A stretch of 64,000 nucleotides of DNA. It comes from Miscanthus floridulus (Eukaryota; Streptophyta; Magnoliopsida; Poales; Poaceae). Where the stretch lies: positions 82,799,528 through 82,863,527 of the forward strand of contig NC_089587.1 in NCBI RefSeq assembly GCF_019320115.1, written 5' to 3'. Position numbers and translations under genes: made by a program. The notes under the pieces were generated by a model. That model had not been told where the DNA came from, did no database searches, and worked only from the letters and a program-made list of their open reading frames with translations. Below, piece by piece: positions 47,983 through 58,000 of the stretch; within the stretch, counting starts at the first letter, position 1; each line of letters opens with the position of its first letter.

Positions 47983-48420
47983 CAAGTGTGTGGAGATTCA
48001 TAACAAGAGCGACACGCATCCCTAGGCTCGGCCGATCTTGAGCACGGATGCTGCCATGGACGTTCGCCTCTAGTCTACGCACGACGAGGTCTTGTTGCTG
48101 CGCCGAGGGACCATGCTCATTTGTACAAGAGCCGAGAAGCAAGGTGGACGACGCGTGTCGTGGACCTGGTGACATCGAGACGACTACGGATGCCATAAGC
48201 AATCTACACCAACGACGTCGCCCCACCGAGAAGGCGAGCCCCGACACCATCGACAACAGCTCCACGCCTACACCAACATCACTACACCGGGCGGCATCGG
48301 GACAACCATGAACGTCATCGGCAATGGCTCCTACGGCCTACGCCAACGATACCGCCGCATCAAGGAGGCGAGCTCGGATGTCATCCATAATGGCTCCACA
48401 TACATCTACATCAACAACAC
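47983..48420. repeat. Degenerate repeats, no gene
   Basis: Imperfect copies of a unit of about 70-90 bp with gaggcgagc..gacatcatc..ggctccac..ctacaccaacatc occur here and continue at 48985-49060 after the hAT element. Open frames are short and repeat-driven. Confidence 0.5.
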
Positions 48421-48976
48421 CAAGCCTGGGCGTTCGGGTTACCCGATTTTTTCGGGTCGGGTAATTCGGGTAATTCAAAATTCGGGTAATGAAAATTGCT
48501 ACCCGATATTACCCCCGAAAAAACACTACCCGCAAATTCGGGTACCCGATAATTCGGGTTCGGGTTCGGGTATTACCCGATATACCCAAATTTACAGAAA
48601 ACAACCAACTACACTAAATTTCAATAGCGATCTATACATAATTTCAGCAGCAATTTGTATAGAATTTCAATAGCAATTTGTAGAGAATAATATATTACAG
48701 TCACTTATTCAAATAGAGAGAATTATATTCTAATAAAGTGATAAGTTAAATGGTTCAGCTAACAACACATGATAAATACAAAGGCAAAAACAAATCTTTG
48801 GATAGTTCGGGTAGTTTGGGTACCGGGGGATATTACCCGAATTACCCAAACTAATTTCGGGTAATCAAAATCGCTATCCGAATTTGGGATCGGGTACCTC
48901 GAGTTTGGGTAATTTGGGTCCGGATTCGTGTAATTCGGATACGGGTAATAGGTATCGGGTATTTTGCCCAGGCTTA
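48421..48976. mobile_element. Non-autonomous hAT element with gggta-rich ends
   Basis: The left end CAAGCCTGGGC and right end (reverse complement) TAAGCCTGGGC are inverted. An 8-bp target duplication aacaacac flanks it (48413-48420 and 48977-48984). Both subterminal regions are packed with cgggtaattcgggta words, possible transposase binding sites. The interior is AT-rich without transposase. Confidence 0.88.
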
Positions 48977-49321
48977 AACAACACCGTCGCACCGAAAAGA
49001 CGAGTCCAGACGTCATCGTGGATGGCTCCGCATCTACACCATCGACATCTGAACGGCGAGGCAATGTTTGGTCAGGATTCAGGAAACGAGTGCCCTTCGT
49101 TCTTCTCTTCCACTGAAACAAAGACAACGTATGAAAAAAAGGGCCAACATCAGAAAACCGAAGGCAGCATGAAGCGCTTCCCAAATCCGTATCCAATTGT
49201 TCCTCTACCAGGCACGCACGCACTCTACTCGAGTTTCCCAGCGTAGGCACTCCACGTTCACTCACGACCCAACGCAACCGCCGCCGGCGACGCCCGCCGC
49301 CTGTTCGACGGAGCGCCGACC

Positions 49322-51675
49322 ATGGCGAGCGGGGCGGACCGCATCAGCGACCTCCCGGAGGGCGTCCTCCACCACATCCTCTCCCTCCTGCCGGCGCAGG
49401 ACGCGGTGCGCACGTGCGTGCTCGCCCAGAGCTGGCGCCACCACTGGCGGTCCGCGCCCGCCGTGCGCTTCGCCGGCTGCACTGGCTGGGCCGGCGGCGT
49501 CTACACGTTCGGCCCCTTCGTCGACGGCCTGCTGAACGCCCGCCGCGGGGGCGCCTCCCTGGACTCCTGCGATTTCGACCTCGATGTCGATCTAGATCTG
49601 GGCCCGTATGACGTCCCCAGAATGGAGCGGCGCGTCAACAGCTGGATCCGCCGCGCCCTGCGGCGCCAGGTTCGGGAGCTCCGGTTCCAAGTGTCCATCA
49701 AGCCTCGGCTTCCCTTCGTGCTGGAGGATCGGCCCCTCGCCTCTGACCACCTCACGAGGCTAGAGCTTGTGAGTGTCCAGGGCAACGCCGGCGTTCTTGA
49801 TTTCTCGTGCTGCCCGGCGCTGGAGGATCTCAAGATGGAGGATTGCGATGTTCGGTCGGTGGAAATGCATTCCCCATCCTTGAAACATCTGAGGATCATA
49901 TACTGCCTCTTTTATTCCAACTACCGCACTGGGATGTCTTTCCCGAGCCTCGTTTCATTTGATTTCGTTACCAATGCTGGAAGGGTTCCAATGCTTGAAA
50001 GTATGCCATCTTTAGAAACTGCAAAAGTTCGATTCGATCACTTCTATAATGATCGATGTGACAATGGTCGCTTGGATGATTGTGGAGATGCTGCCTGTGA
50101 TGGTTGTTATTACTATTACGGTCCTGATGATTACAACTGCGTGTTTCTCGAAGGCTTAACAGAAGCTACAGACTTGAAATTGTCAGCTTATCCTGATCTG
50201 GTATGCTCACAGCTGCCTTCCTGGTATTCAGTTTTGGAATTGTGTTGACATACATAGCTGTATTTCAGCTGTTCCTTTCAGATCATCATATTTCAACGAA
50301 CATCCCCTGTAGTTTGTTGACCACTGTCATTCTATATCAGTACTGGAACTGTTTTGTTCTTCTGCAATTACTGATATTGTTTAACTAAAAATGAGATGCC
50401 TTGTAATTGATATATGTCATGTTAGTTTCAGAATGGCTTATGCAGCTTAGCAAACTTAGCGATGTTTTATAGATTAAATTAGCACCTCTATAAAAGATAT
50501 GAAGTCTAGACCTTTTTCATGCATATTAACCAGGATATGATTCCGGCTTTCATTTTAATTTTCCTTTTGCAGCGTTTTCATTATTTGACTTTATGCCCTT
50601 GCACTTTTCCTAGTATGTTTTCAACAGGGATTTGGAGTGGTGCCCTGCATATAGCAAGTTAAAGACTTTGGTACTTGGCAAATGGTTTGTGTCTGCTGAC
50701 TTCAGGGGACTAATTTGGTTCCTCCATCACGCACCTCTTCTGGAGAAACTTACTCTGAAGCCTTCAAAGGTACTTTTATTGTTCTTTACACGTGTCTAGT
50801 CTTTATTTTGGTTTTGTTTATTTGTTGAGTAAAGTATTCAGTCGCTCCAGGTATGTAACAATTTAATGAAAACGGAGGGAAGTTACAAGCCATTGGAACA
50901 ACCAATTGCAGCTAGCCATCTTCAGGTTGTTGAAATCATATGTAAAGATGTTGATGAAATAGTACTTCAAATTTTGAAGGTCTTGAATGCCAATGGCATA
51001 CCACTAGAGAAAATCAGAATCCAATGTTCAGACGGTAAGTTATCTATGAACTGCCATGATACTTTCTGCAGTTGTCAATTTATAAAACCAAGTATTACCA
51101 ATGACCAAACTGGGGCTCCTGCGAATGTTCTCCTGCTTCTACTTATGCAAGCATTCATGTTGGCAACTTTCGTCCATTAAGCAGCCCATTTTGATTGAAC
51201 ATTGAAGTCGCTGCCATCAGACCCTGCTCACACAAATAAATATGTGAATATCTGATTATTTAGTGAAGCCATGCTTCTCCTTGAGAATATTGAATATGCT
51301 TCTTTGTGTCTCTTTAATGTGCTTTTCTATCCTGCCCTTTTACTTGCACCTTGCATGTGTGCCTATGTGTAGTTTTAGTTCTTATACAGAACCCATTGCT
51401 CCTTATGTTAGTTGAGACGATCTTATTTGTCAACGTACATATCAAATAAGTAATTTTTTTTAAAAAAATCATTCTATGGTATTTTGATGAGGTTGCAGGC
51501 TAGTCCAAGGGTGGCTCTTATTATTGTAGACAACTTTCCATACTTCATGAATTGCTTCTCATATCATTTTTTTTCAGCAGTTAACAGCATTTCCTAGTAG
51601 AGTTAATTGAGCTTTTGTTTCCCCTTTTATTTTACAGGTTATAATTTTGTGTGTACTGATATAAACTCCAGTTAG
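49322..51675 (+). CDS. F-box/LRR-like protein, four exons
   Basis: Exons 49322-50200, 50614-50769, 50851-51034 and 51638-51675 join in phase with GT-AG borders, giving 418 residues. The F-box is at residues about 7-50 (ISDLPEGVLHHILSLLPAQ, then DAVRTCVLAQSWRHHW). Leucine-rich repeat-like segments follow (LTRLELVSVQG, CPALEDLKMEDC, SPSLKHLRIIYC), then RDLEWCPAYSKLKTLVLGKW and the C-terminal HLQVVEIICKDVDEI typical of grass F-box proteins. The F-box would bind SKP1 in an SCF ubiquitin ligase, with the repeats choosing the target. Exon 1 is GC-rich at its 5' end, as usual in grasses. The last exon is only 38 bp. The 3' flank has been hit by the Pack-MULE at 51839. Confidence 0.9.
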
Positions 51676-51718
51676 AAGTGAGAAGTACTGGGCTGCTGAT
51701 GGCCCTAGTAGATCATCT

Positions 51719-51838
51719 AAAGGTAAAATGGAATATTTGGTAGCTGCCTTTTGTCCATAGCTTATAGGGACATCATGTCCTGTTACTCCAGTTTAGTTAA
51801 CCTTGTTCCTAAACCTAGTTCCATCACATTTTGATGAG
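51719..51838. repeat. Left copy of a 120-bp direct duplication flanking the Pack-MULE
   Basis: It runs from aaaggtaaaatggaatattt to cattttgatgag and ends exactly at the transposon's left terminus. It matches 53839-53960 with three substitutions and a two-base indel, counting the following ggctt. Confidence 0.92.
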
Positions 51839-53838
51839 GGGCTTAAGCATTTCTACCCCTGTTTTGAAGCGTATTGGTGATTTTGCCCTCGTTTTTTTAA
51901 CTTTGTGATTTTACCCCTGCGATTTCAAAACAAAGGAAGACTTTACCCTGTGAAGTCCCTGTAACGGTGTTAACTTTTGGACAAAAGGACAACTTTGCCC
52001 ATATGTTTTTACCCTTGTTTTATTATGATATTTGTGTTTTACCCCTATTTTCAGACAGCAAGTTGACCATTTTTATATAGAATTTTTAGAAAAATTTGAC
52101 AGCATTTCAACTGACAATCCACGTAAACAGAATTTAATTACACAACTGATCCATATAAACCAGATCCATGTAACATGCCATAATAGTACCATATTAGATG
52201 CCAACACAGAGGTCTAAATGACATTCCAAACACCAACATATACGTCTCTAAATGACATGTCAAACAAAAGTAGGAACTATTAGTGAGTTCTCTAGGCAAC
52301 TAGTAGTGAGCTACATATCAAGCATTGAAACCTAACAAAGTAGCAAGCCTCCAAGAAGTTGCTCCTCTTCCCCTCCTTCCTGTTCCCCTTCCTGAAGCAC
52401 TTGCACTTTATATGAAAAAAGCGAACTATGTTAGTAAAGAGAAGCAATGTTGCCTGCATCCCAAGCTAACTGGTCACAGACACTGAACCTACGATCCAAC
52501 CTTGGGTGTGGCAGCATATGGTTCCCTTCAACTCTTAAACTCCGGCTAAGGTTGAATGACTGACGATGCAAATAGGATAAACTATCCTGCCTTCTCGATG
52601 ATCCTTCAAAATGAGCATCTTGTTCCACAACTGGATCAGGGACAGGAGATGGTGTGCGATAACCACCATAGCAGCATGAACCAGGATTTTTATTCAATGT
52701 CCTCCTGACAAGGGATACTGACTTTTTGGCTGGGAGATTATCTTCAGTGCCAAGAACATTTCCAGCATTCAAAGGAACAATTTCTTGAAATCTGACAACA
52801 AGAAAAAGAAGTTAAACAGTTTCCAGCACTCAAGAGCATATCGTGAAGTTAAATTTTGTTTAAAATTTAGAAGCCCTTGGCGCTACACACCCTAAAACAT
52901 AGATATCAGCTGGAGGTGAAGAATGGAGCCATTCATCAAGATTCAATCCCCTTGGGGATTTACCGCCGACATTCCATGTGGAGGCAAAGATTCTACAAAA
53001 GTAGGGAAACAAAAGCGATCTTCGTCAGATTATTGCCGTAAAGTCAAACTGCAAGAACTACCTACAAGCACAAACAGGCAACTGACTGATTTTCAACACT
53101 GAAAATCTGAGATGCACACTACCATACTACTACTAGCACACAACAGATCAGTTGGTCCGCGCTTTCCATTTCGTTTCTAATCTCACAAGGCAAAGAAGCA
53201 CATGGAGTGGAAAAAAAAGAAACTCTACCTATAATTCTGAACTTCTGTGAAGCGTGCCGCATCGACGCCGGGGGGATCGGGCGGGGCGGACGCGGCGCCT
53301 GGGGCACCTGCCGCGAACTGAGGTGCGAGCAGGGGGGAGGAGAAGGGAGATGCGTAGCCTCGTCGTCGGGATCCGCCTTGCCGCCGGGAAGAGTCTCCGC
53401 CGGCAGCCAATGGTCGGGGCGGATCCGGCGCCTGGGGCACCCGCCGCCCCTAGAGAACCCGCCACGAACTGGGGCTCGAGCCGGGGGGAGGAGAAGGGCG
53501 ACGCGCCGCCTTGCCGCCGGGAAGACGCCGGCGGCAGCCGCCCTAACCCTAGGCTGTGAATCGGGACGGAAAAGTGAAGGAGGCCGATGCTTTTTGCTTC
53601 CAGTGCCTGTTCGTGCGATTCATGAAGGAGGAGGGGCAGTGCTGTCATTCTGTCTATGGTTTTGTTTTCCTATTTTTATTTTCTTTTTGCCATTTAATCC
53701 CACGAGTCCAAACGGTGTTACAAGTAGGGGTAAACGGCAGCTTCGTTTGAAAAAAACGAGGGCAAAATCACAAAGTTAAAAAAGAAGGGGAAAAATCACC
53801 ATTGAGCTTTAGAATAGGGACAGAAACACCAAAATCCC
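51839..53838. mobile_element. Pack-MULE-like element carrying a gene fragment
   Basis: Long inverted ends: the left end (51839-51937) and the complement of the right end (about 53749-53838) share ggtgattttgccct-type and tttttttaactttgtgattt words at about 80% identity over roughly 90 bp. The interior carries three exons of an inositol-polyphosphate 5-phosphatase. No transposase is present. Long TIRs with a captured, intron-containing gene fragment define Pack-MULEs. I cannot find the usual 9-11 bp target duplication; a 120-bp duplication flanks the element instead. 51938-52430 inside it is AT-rich filler. Confidence 0.78.
52431..53440 (-). pseudogene. Type I inositol-polyphosphate 5-phosphatase, 5' gene fragment
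   Basis: Three exons splice in phase on the minus strand: 53229-53440, 52891-52992 and 52791 down to about 52431. They encode a Pro/Ala-rich N-terminus ending FTEVQNYR, then [20 protein letters not shown] and [11 protein letters not shown], then FQEIVPLNAGNVLGTEDN and a variable loop (HPRLDRRFSVCDQ). These are the N-terminal catalytic motifs of plant 5-phosphatases, which remove the 5-phosphate from InsP3 and phosphoinositides. The rest of the enzyme is missing, so the product cannot be an active phosphatase. The source gene is elsewhere in the genome. Confidence 0.82.
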
Positions 53839-53960
53839 AAAGGTATAAAATGGAATATTTGGTAGCTGCCTTTTGTCCATAGCTTATAGGGACATCATGT
53901 CATGTTACTCCTGTTTAGTTAACCTTGTTCCTAAACCTAGTTCCATCACATTTTGATGAG
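53839..53960. repeat. Right copy of the 120-bp duplication
   Basis: It starts exactly at the right terminus of the Pack-MULE (ccc|aaaggtataaaatgg) and ends cattttgatgag, after which the original 3' flank of the F-box gene continues (cggctttgcaag). Confidence 0.92.
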
Positions 53961-54903
53961 CGGCTTTGCAAGAACTTATCCTGTTGAAGTTGCATCATTG
54001 ATCTTAATAATCTTTCTGTATATCATTCACTTTTGGAAACCTCACTTTGATGTACCAGGCTAAATGAAACGGATGCCGCCGAGTGTTTTACCATTCTGTC
54101 CTTCCACCTGGCACCTCCCTTACTTCCTCTCTTGGGCATTGACATTGGTCTGCAGCAGCCGGATCGTGTCAACTTTCGCCCGCGGTTGTCTTAAAGCCAC
54201 CGATTAGATAGACAGACTTCTCTGCTGCTCTGCTTCAACTGGTGACAGCCTCCTCTCCTCCACCTTCTTCACTGGCAGGAAAAGGAGATGTGCCGTGATG
54301 ATGCATGTCATTTAGGAGGTATCTCTACTTAAGGTAGAGAATACTAGTTTCTACACGGGAGTGCCTAGTTAGTAGAAACCTCCTACCTAGTTGTTTATTA
54401 TGCACTCATCAGTCATCAATTTGGGATATGTAGACCTATACGTGATGTAAGCTGATTCCTGTAAGATGTTGCCTGATCCGTGCTTTATAGGTGAATCGAT
54501 GTCAGTTAGTGCAAGATTTGAACATGCATCGAAGCAAGCAGTGTCCTGTAATAGCGCCTTCTTCTTCTGATATGAATATGTTCAGCAGCCATTCCTGAAG
54601 ATGAGCACTTGCAGACCAGTTTTGCTGGCCCTGCTCCAGACTCTTCTTGAGTACGAGTACTCCGTACGTGCAATCAAATCCAAATGTTCCCCTATACCAG
54701 GCTAGTAGGACGAGAGAAGGGGGCAACACCATCTGAACTCTGAATCTGAACGGGAGGAAAAAAAGAAGGAAGCGTTCGGATCGGTGACTTCATGTTGCCT
54801 CGGACGTTCGACAAGCTCCGCAAATCCAAATGTTCCCCTACCAGGCTACTAGTAGGACGAGGGAAGCCCTTCGTCTCATCTCCTCCCACCTCCTCATCCG
54901 CCA
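53961..54903. other. Intergenic region between F-box gene and CDC26
   Basis: I see no gene here. It should hold the promoter and 5' leader of the CDC26-TTM3 transcript. A segment near 54653-54725 and one near 54820-54855 repeat aatccaaatgttcccctaya and ccaggctastagtaggacga, suggesting a local duplication in the leader. Confidence 0.5.
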
Positions 54904-55200
54904 ATGCTGCGCCGCAACCCAACCCGCATCGAGCTCGGCTCCGCCGACCGCGACGAGCTCGAAGAGCACCTCCGCGCCGCCGCGGGGAGCACCCCAGCAC
55001 CCACCACCCCCAACGACCCGGCCGGCTACACCACCCCGTCCCCAGTCGCAGGCCCGCACACCTCCAACTCCCTCCTCCACCTCCTCCACCCGCCGCCGGG
55101 CGCCGCGCCCTCCAAGGCCCAACGCATCGGCCTCGGCCTCTCCACCCCGCCAGCCCCGGGCCCGAACCCCCGACCGCCCCATCCTCCCCATGGAGGTTGA
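54904..55200 (+). CDS. CDC26: CDC26 (APC12), subunit of the anaphase-promoting complex
   Basis: The 98-residue frame starts MLRRNPTRIELGSADRDELE, the conserved N-terminus of CDC26, which binds and stabilises the TPR subunit APC6/CDC16 in the anaphase-promoting complex. The rest is Pro/Ser-rich and poorly conserved, as in plant homologues. It is the upstream frame of a two-gene transcript: its stop (TGA 55198-55200) lies 8-10 bases past the ATG of TTM3 (55190), so the frames overlap by 11 bases. CDC26 and TTM3 sharing one mRNA is a known plant arrangement, which makes both calls more secure. Confidence 0.85.
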   Translation: MLRRNPTRIELGSADRDELEEHLRAAAGSTPAPTTPNDPAGYTTPSPVAGPHTSNSLLHLLHPPPGAAPSKAQRIGLGLSTPPAPGPNPRPPHPPHGG

Positions 55201-55824
55201 GATCAAGCTCCGCCTCCCCGACGCCGCGGCGCACCGCCGCCTGTCCGCGCACCTTGCGCCGCGCCTCCGCCGCACCCACGCACAGCGGAACCTCTTCTTC
55301 GACGCCGCCGGGTGCACGCTCGCTGCCGCCTCCGCCGCGCTCCGCGTCCGCCTCTACGACGAACGGCCCGACGACCGCTTCCCTTCCCGCGCCGTGCTCG
55401 CGCTCAAGCGCCGCCCGCGGATCGACGCCGGTGTCAGCCGCGTCGAGGAGGTCGAGGGGCTCCCGCGCTCGGCCTCGCCTGCGCCGACGACCCCGCCCGC
55501 CTCGGCGCGATCGACTCCCCGATCGTCCGCCTCGTCGCCGACGAGTATGGCGTCGGCGGGGACGTCATTCCCTTCATCTGCCTCGGCGGCTTCAGTAACA
55601 CACGCGCAGTCTACGAGCTCGAGGACGAGGGCGGCGGCCTCGTGCTGGAGCTCGACGAGACGCGGTTCGACTTCGGGACCAGCTACGAGCTCGAGTGCGA
55701 GACGGTGGAGCCTGACCGGGTCAAGGAGGTGCTGGAGCGCCTGCTCACCGTGGCCGGCGTGCCCTACGAGTACTCCCGGACCAACAAGTTCGCCTGCTTC
55801 ATGGCAGGGAAGCTGCTTCCTTGA
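55190..55824 (+). CDS. TTM3: TTM3, CYTH-type triphosphate tunnel metalloenzyme, apparent frameshift
   Basis: It starts MEVEIKLRLPD, with the ExExK signature (E2, E4, K6) of the CYTH superfamily. Tunnel residues continue in SAALRVRLYDE and AVLALKRRPRI, then RVEEVE. Near 55445-55470 the frame changes (one base missing or two extra). The second half resumes as ACADDPARLGAIDSPIVR, VIPFICLGGF, LVLELDETRFDFG and YELECETVE, ending MAGKLLP at 55824. TTM3 hydrolyses tripolyphosphate. Both halves are well conserved, so the frameshift is either a base-calling error or a very recent mutation. The frame would be read after CDC26 from the same mRNA. Confidence 0.75.
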
Positions 55825-56463
55825 CCAGGCACCCCTTGTGCTCGGTATTCCCTTCGCTCGGCTCCATTGAGCTGTATTTAACAACTTGAATGTCAGTGGC
55901 TCGTTGATTAATAGCGAAATAAGTGTGGCTTCTCATATTTGGTGTATGCTTTGGTTTTGTGGCAAATGAGCTTAATCCTGAGCCTCATCAAATTCGATTT
56001 AGGCCATGCCACCACCTCTGTACCTCCATTCTGTAGCTCATAATTGTTACCTTGTGAGGGTCAATTTACATAGAGTAGCTTTATAAGCAACACTATGCTG
56101 ATCCGAGACAGATAATTATGGACCGAGACAGTTGTAGTGCAGTATAAAAGTTGAGGCTACAACCGCAAGCAAGCAAAGTTTGTTAATACACATATCCTGT
56201 TCTTCAGGTTTCAGTATGATGGCATGTTGGAGATGCTGACATTAGGAATTTAGGGTTCATGGGTTACCAAGGGAAAATGGATACAATAAACAATATATTG
56301 CATAATTGGATTTCAATTTTCAAACATCGATGGCACATAAAATCTACATGTGAATCCATTTTCAAGAAAGTGAACATCCGCTAACAGTTCAGCAATAGTT
56401 TGGAAACTAAAAATCAAGGGGCGCAGCCCTGCTCGCCACCTTTGTGTTGGCTAGTGGTGATTT
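55825..56463. other. 3' flank of the CDC26-TTM3 locus
   Basis: No gene seen. The first few hundred bases probably contain the 3' untranslated region; beyond that the sequence is unremarkable and AT-rich. Confidence 0.5.
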
Positions 56464-56605
56464 TCAGCCTGTTCGTTTGGCTGTGGCTTGTCGTAAACGA
56501 TCGTAAATTTCCAGTCGGAATAGTATTTTTCTTTTACACAAACCAGCCAGCAGTACTTCTTCACGAACCAGTAACGATACGAACCAGCCAACCAAACAGG
56601 CTGTT
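56464..56605. mobile_element. Short MITE (about 140 bp)
   Basis: The inverted ends are cagcctgttcgtttggctg on the left and the complement of cagccaaccaaacaggctg on the right. No target duplication is clear, so I do not assign a superfamily. It lies in the 3' flank of TTM3. Confidence 0.65.
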
Positions 56606-57344
56606 TGTGTGGGGCTGAAGTGCTTTATCATTTAATGAAGAAACAATGTATATGTTTTGTTGTGTGTTGAATGGACTGCTGACTGCTCAGACCATCTGAA
56701 AGAAATAGGGGCATGCTTTTGATGAGTGAGTAGTGGTACCCTCGTAATTTATGCCTTTTCTTTTGTCAAGTCAACAGAAACAAGGTACGAGCGTAAGCTT
56801 AAATATATTTCATCAAATATTCTTCAAGAAAGATTATGTTTTTCAGCGTGAGAAACATGTTTAAGCGAACATGAGGCAGTGCTGATCAATTGATATGTGC
56901 CTAATTTAAGATCTCTACTTCAAAAATAACTTTAAAATATCATGGTAAGCAAGTTTTACCTTGGGTCTCTGTGTTCAGTTCCCTTCTGGATAATAACATC
57001 ATAAAAAGATTATCAAGAAGCATGGTATACCTTTTGCTGTTCTGTTTTGTTCCCTTCTGATATGTTCTGTTCTGTTCCCTTGTGAATAATAAAGTGAGCT
57101 CTGTTGCTTTTGATAACACCAATTTTTAAAATTTTGGGCAAAAACTATGCCTTCCTATTGCCCATATCACGATTATATAGAGTTTTGTGGTAACTGTTCA
57201 GATAATGCATTGTGGATAATGGATTATAGAGTTCTATGGTAACTGAAGAAGTGTTCAGATAATGCATTGTGGATAATGGATTGTGGCTGAAAAATGAAAC
57301 ATGGAGTATTTGTACTAACTGGCTATTGATTCTGTGGTAACTAA
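56606..57344. other. Intergenic, with a short tandem duplication
   Basis: No gene. Near 57190-57290 the words tgttcagataatgcattgtg and gataatggatt occur twice in tandem. Words around ttctgttctgtt at 57030-57080 also repeat. Confidence 0.5.
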
Positions 57345-57661
57345 GGTCTTGTTTAGTTCCTCCTCAAAAGTTTACACGCTATCCCATTGAATATTTGAAC
57401 ATATGCATGGACTAAAAAAATTACTAATTGCACAGATTGCGACTACTTTGCGAGACGAATCTTTTAAGCCTAATTAGTCCATGATTTGACAATAAGTGCT
57501 ACAGTAACACATGTGCTAACGACGGATTAATTAGGCTTAATAAATTCGTCTCACGGTTTACCGATGAATTCTGTAATTTATTTTTTTATTAGTATCCGAA
57601 CACCTCATGCGACACCCTGATGTGACACTCTAAAACTTTACACACTGGAACTAAACAAGGC
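57345..57661. mobile_element. MITE of the ggccttgtttagttcc family, copy 1
   Basis: The ends are ggtcttgtttagttcc and its near-complement ggaactaaacaaggc. Interior words (ttgcgactactttgcgagac, gcctaattagtccatgattt, taataaattcgtctca) are those of a common grass MITE. About 317 bp. Confidence 0.85.
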
Positions 57662-57662
57662 A

Positions 57663-58000
57663 TTAGTTCCTCCCCCTAAAGTTTAGTCCCTATCACAACG
57701 TATGTTTGGACATATGCATGGAGTATTAAATATAGACTAAAAATAACTAATTGCATAGATTGCGACTAATTTTTTAGACGAATTTTTTAAACCTAATTAG
57801 TCCATGATTTGATAATGTAGTGCTATAGTAAACATGTGCTAATGACAGATTAATTAGGCTTAATAAATTCGTCTCGTGGATTATTAAGGACTTCTGTAAT
57901 TTATTTTATTATTACTATTCAAACACTCCCATGTGATACCCCGATGTGATACCTGATGTAACACCCTTAAACTTTAGTCCCTAAATTTAAACACCACCTA
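57663..58000. mobile_element. MITE of the same family, copy 2, in tandem
   Basis: It follows copy 1 directly in the same orientation and shares ttgcgactaattttttagac, cctaattagtccatgatttg and ttaataaattcgtctcg, but is clearly diverged from it and has lost the right-hand terminus. Confidence 0.8.

Noticed and set aside
51719..53960. The 120-bp flanking repeats as LTRs of a small retroelement
   Set aside because: They lack TG/CA ends and a primer site, and lie outside a pair of long inverted repeats; they match host flank.
54830..55870. 346-codon plus-strand open frame over the CDC26-TTM3 locus
   Set aside because: Its first part is a GC-rich shadow of CDC26 in another frame; only the stretch from 55190 to about 55450 is real (TTM3 first half).
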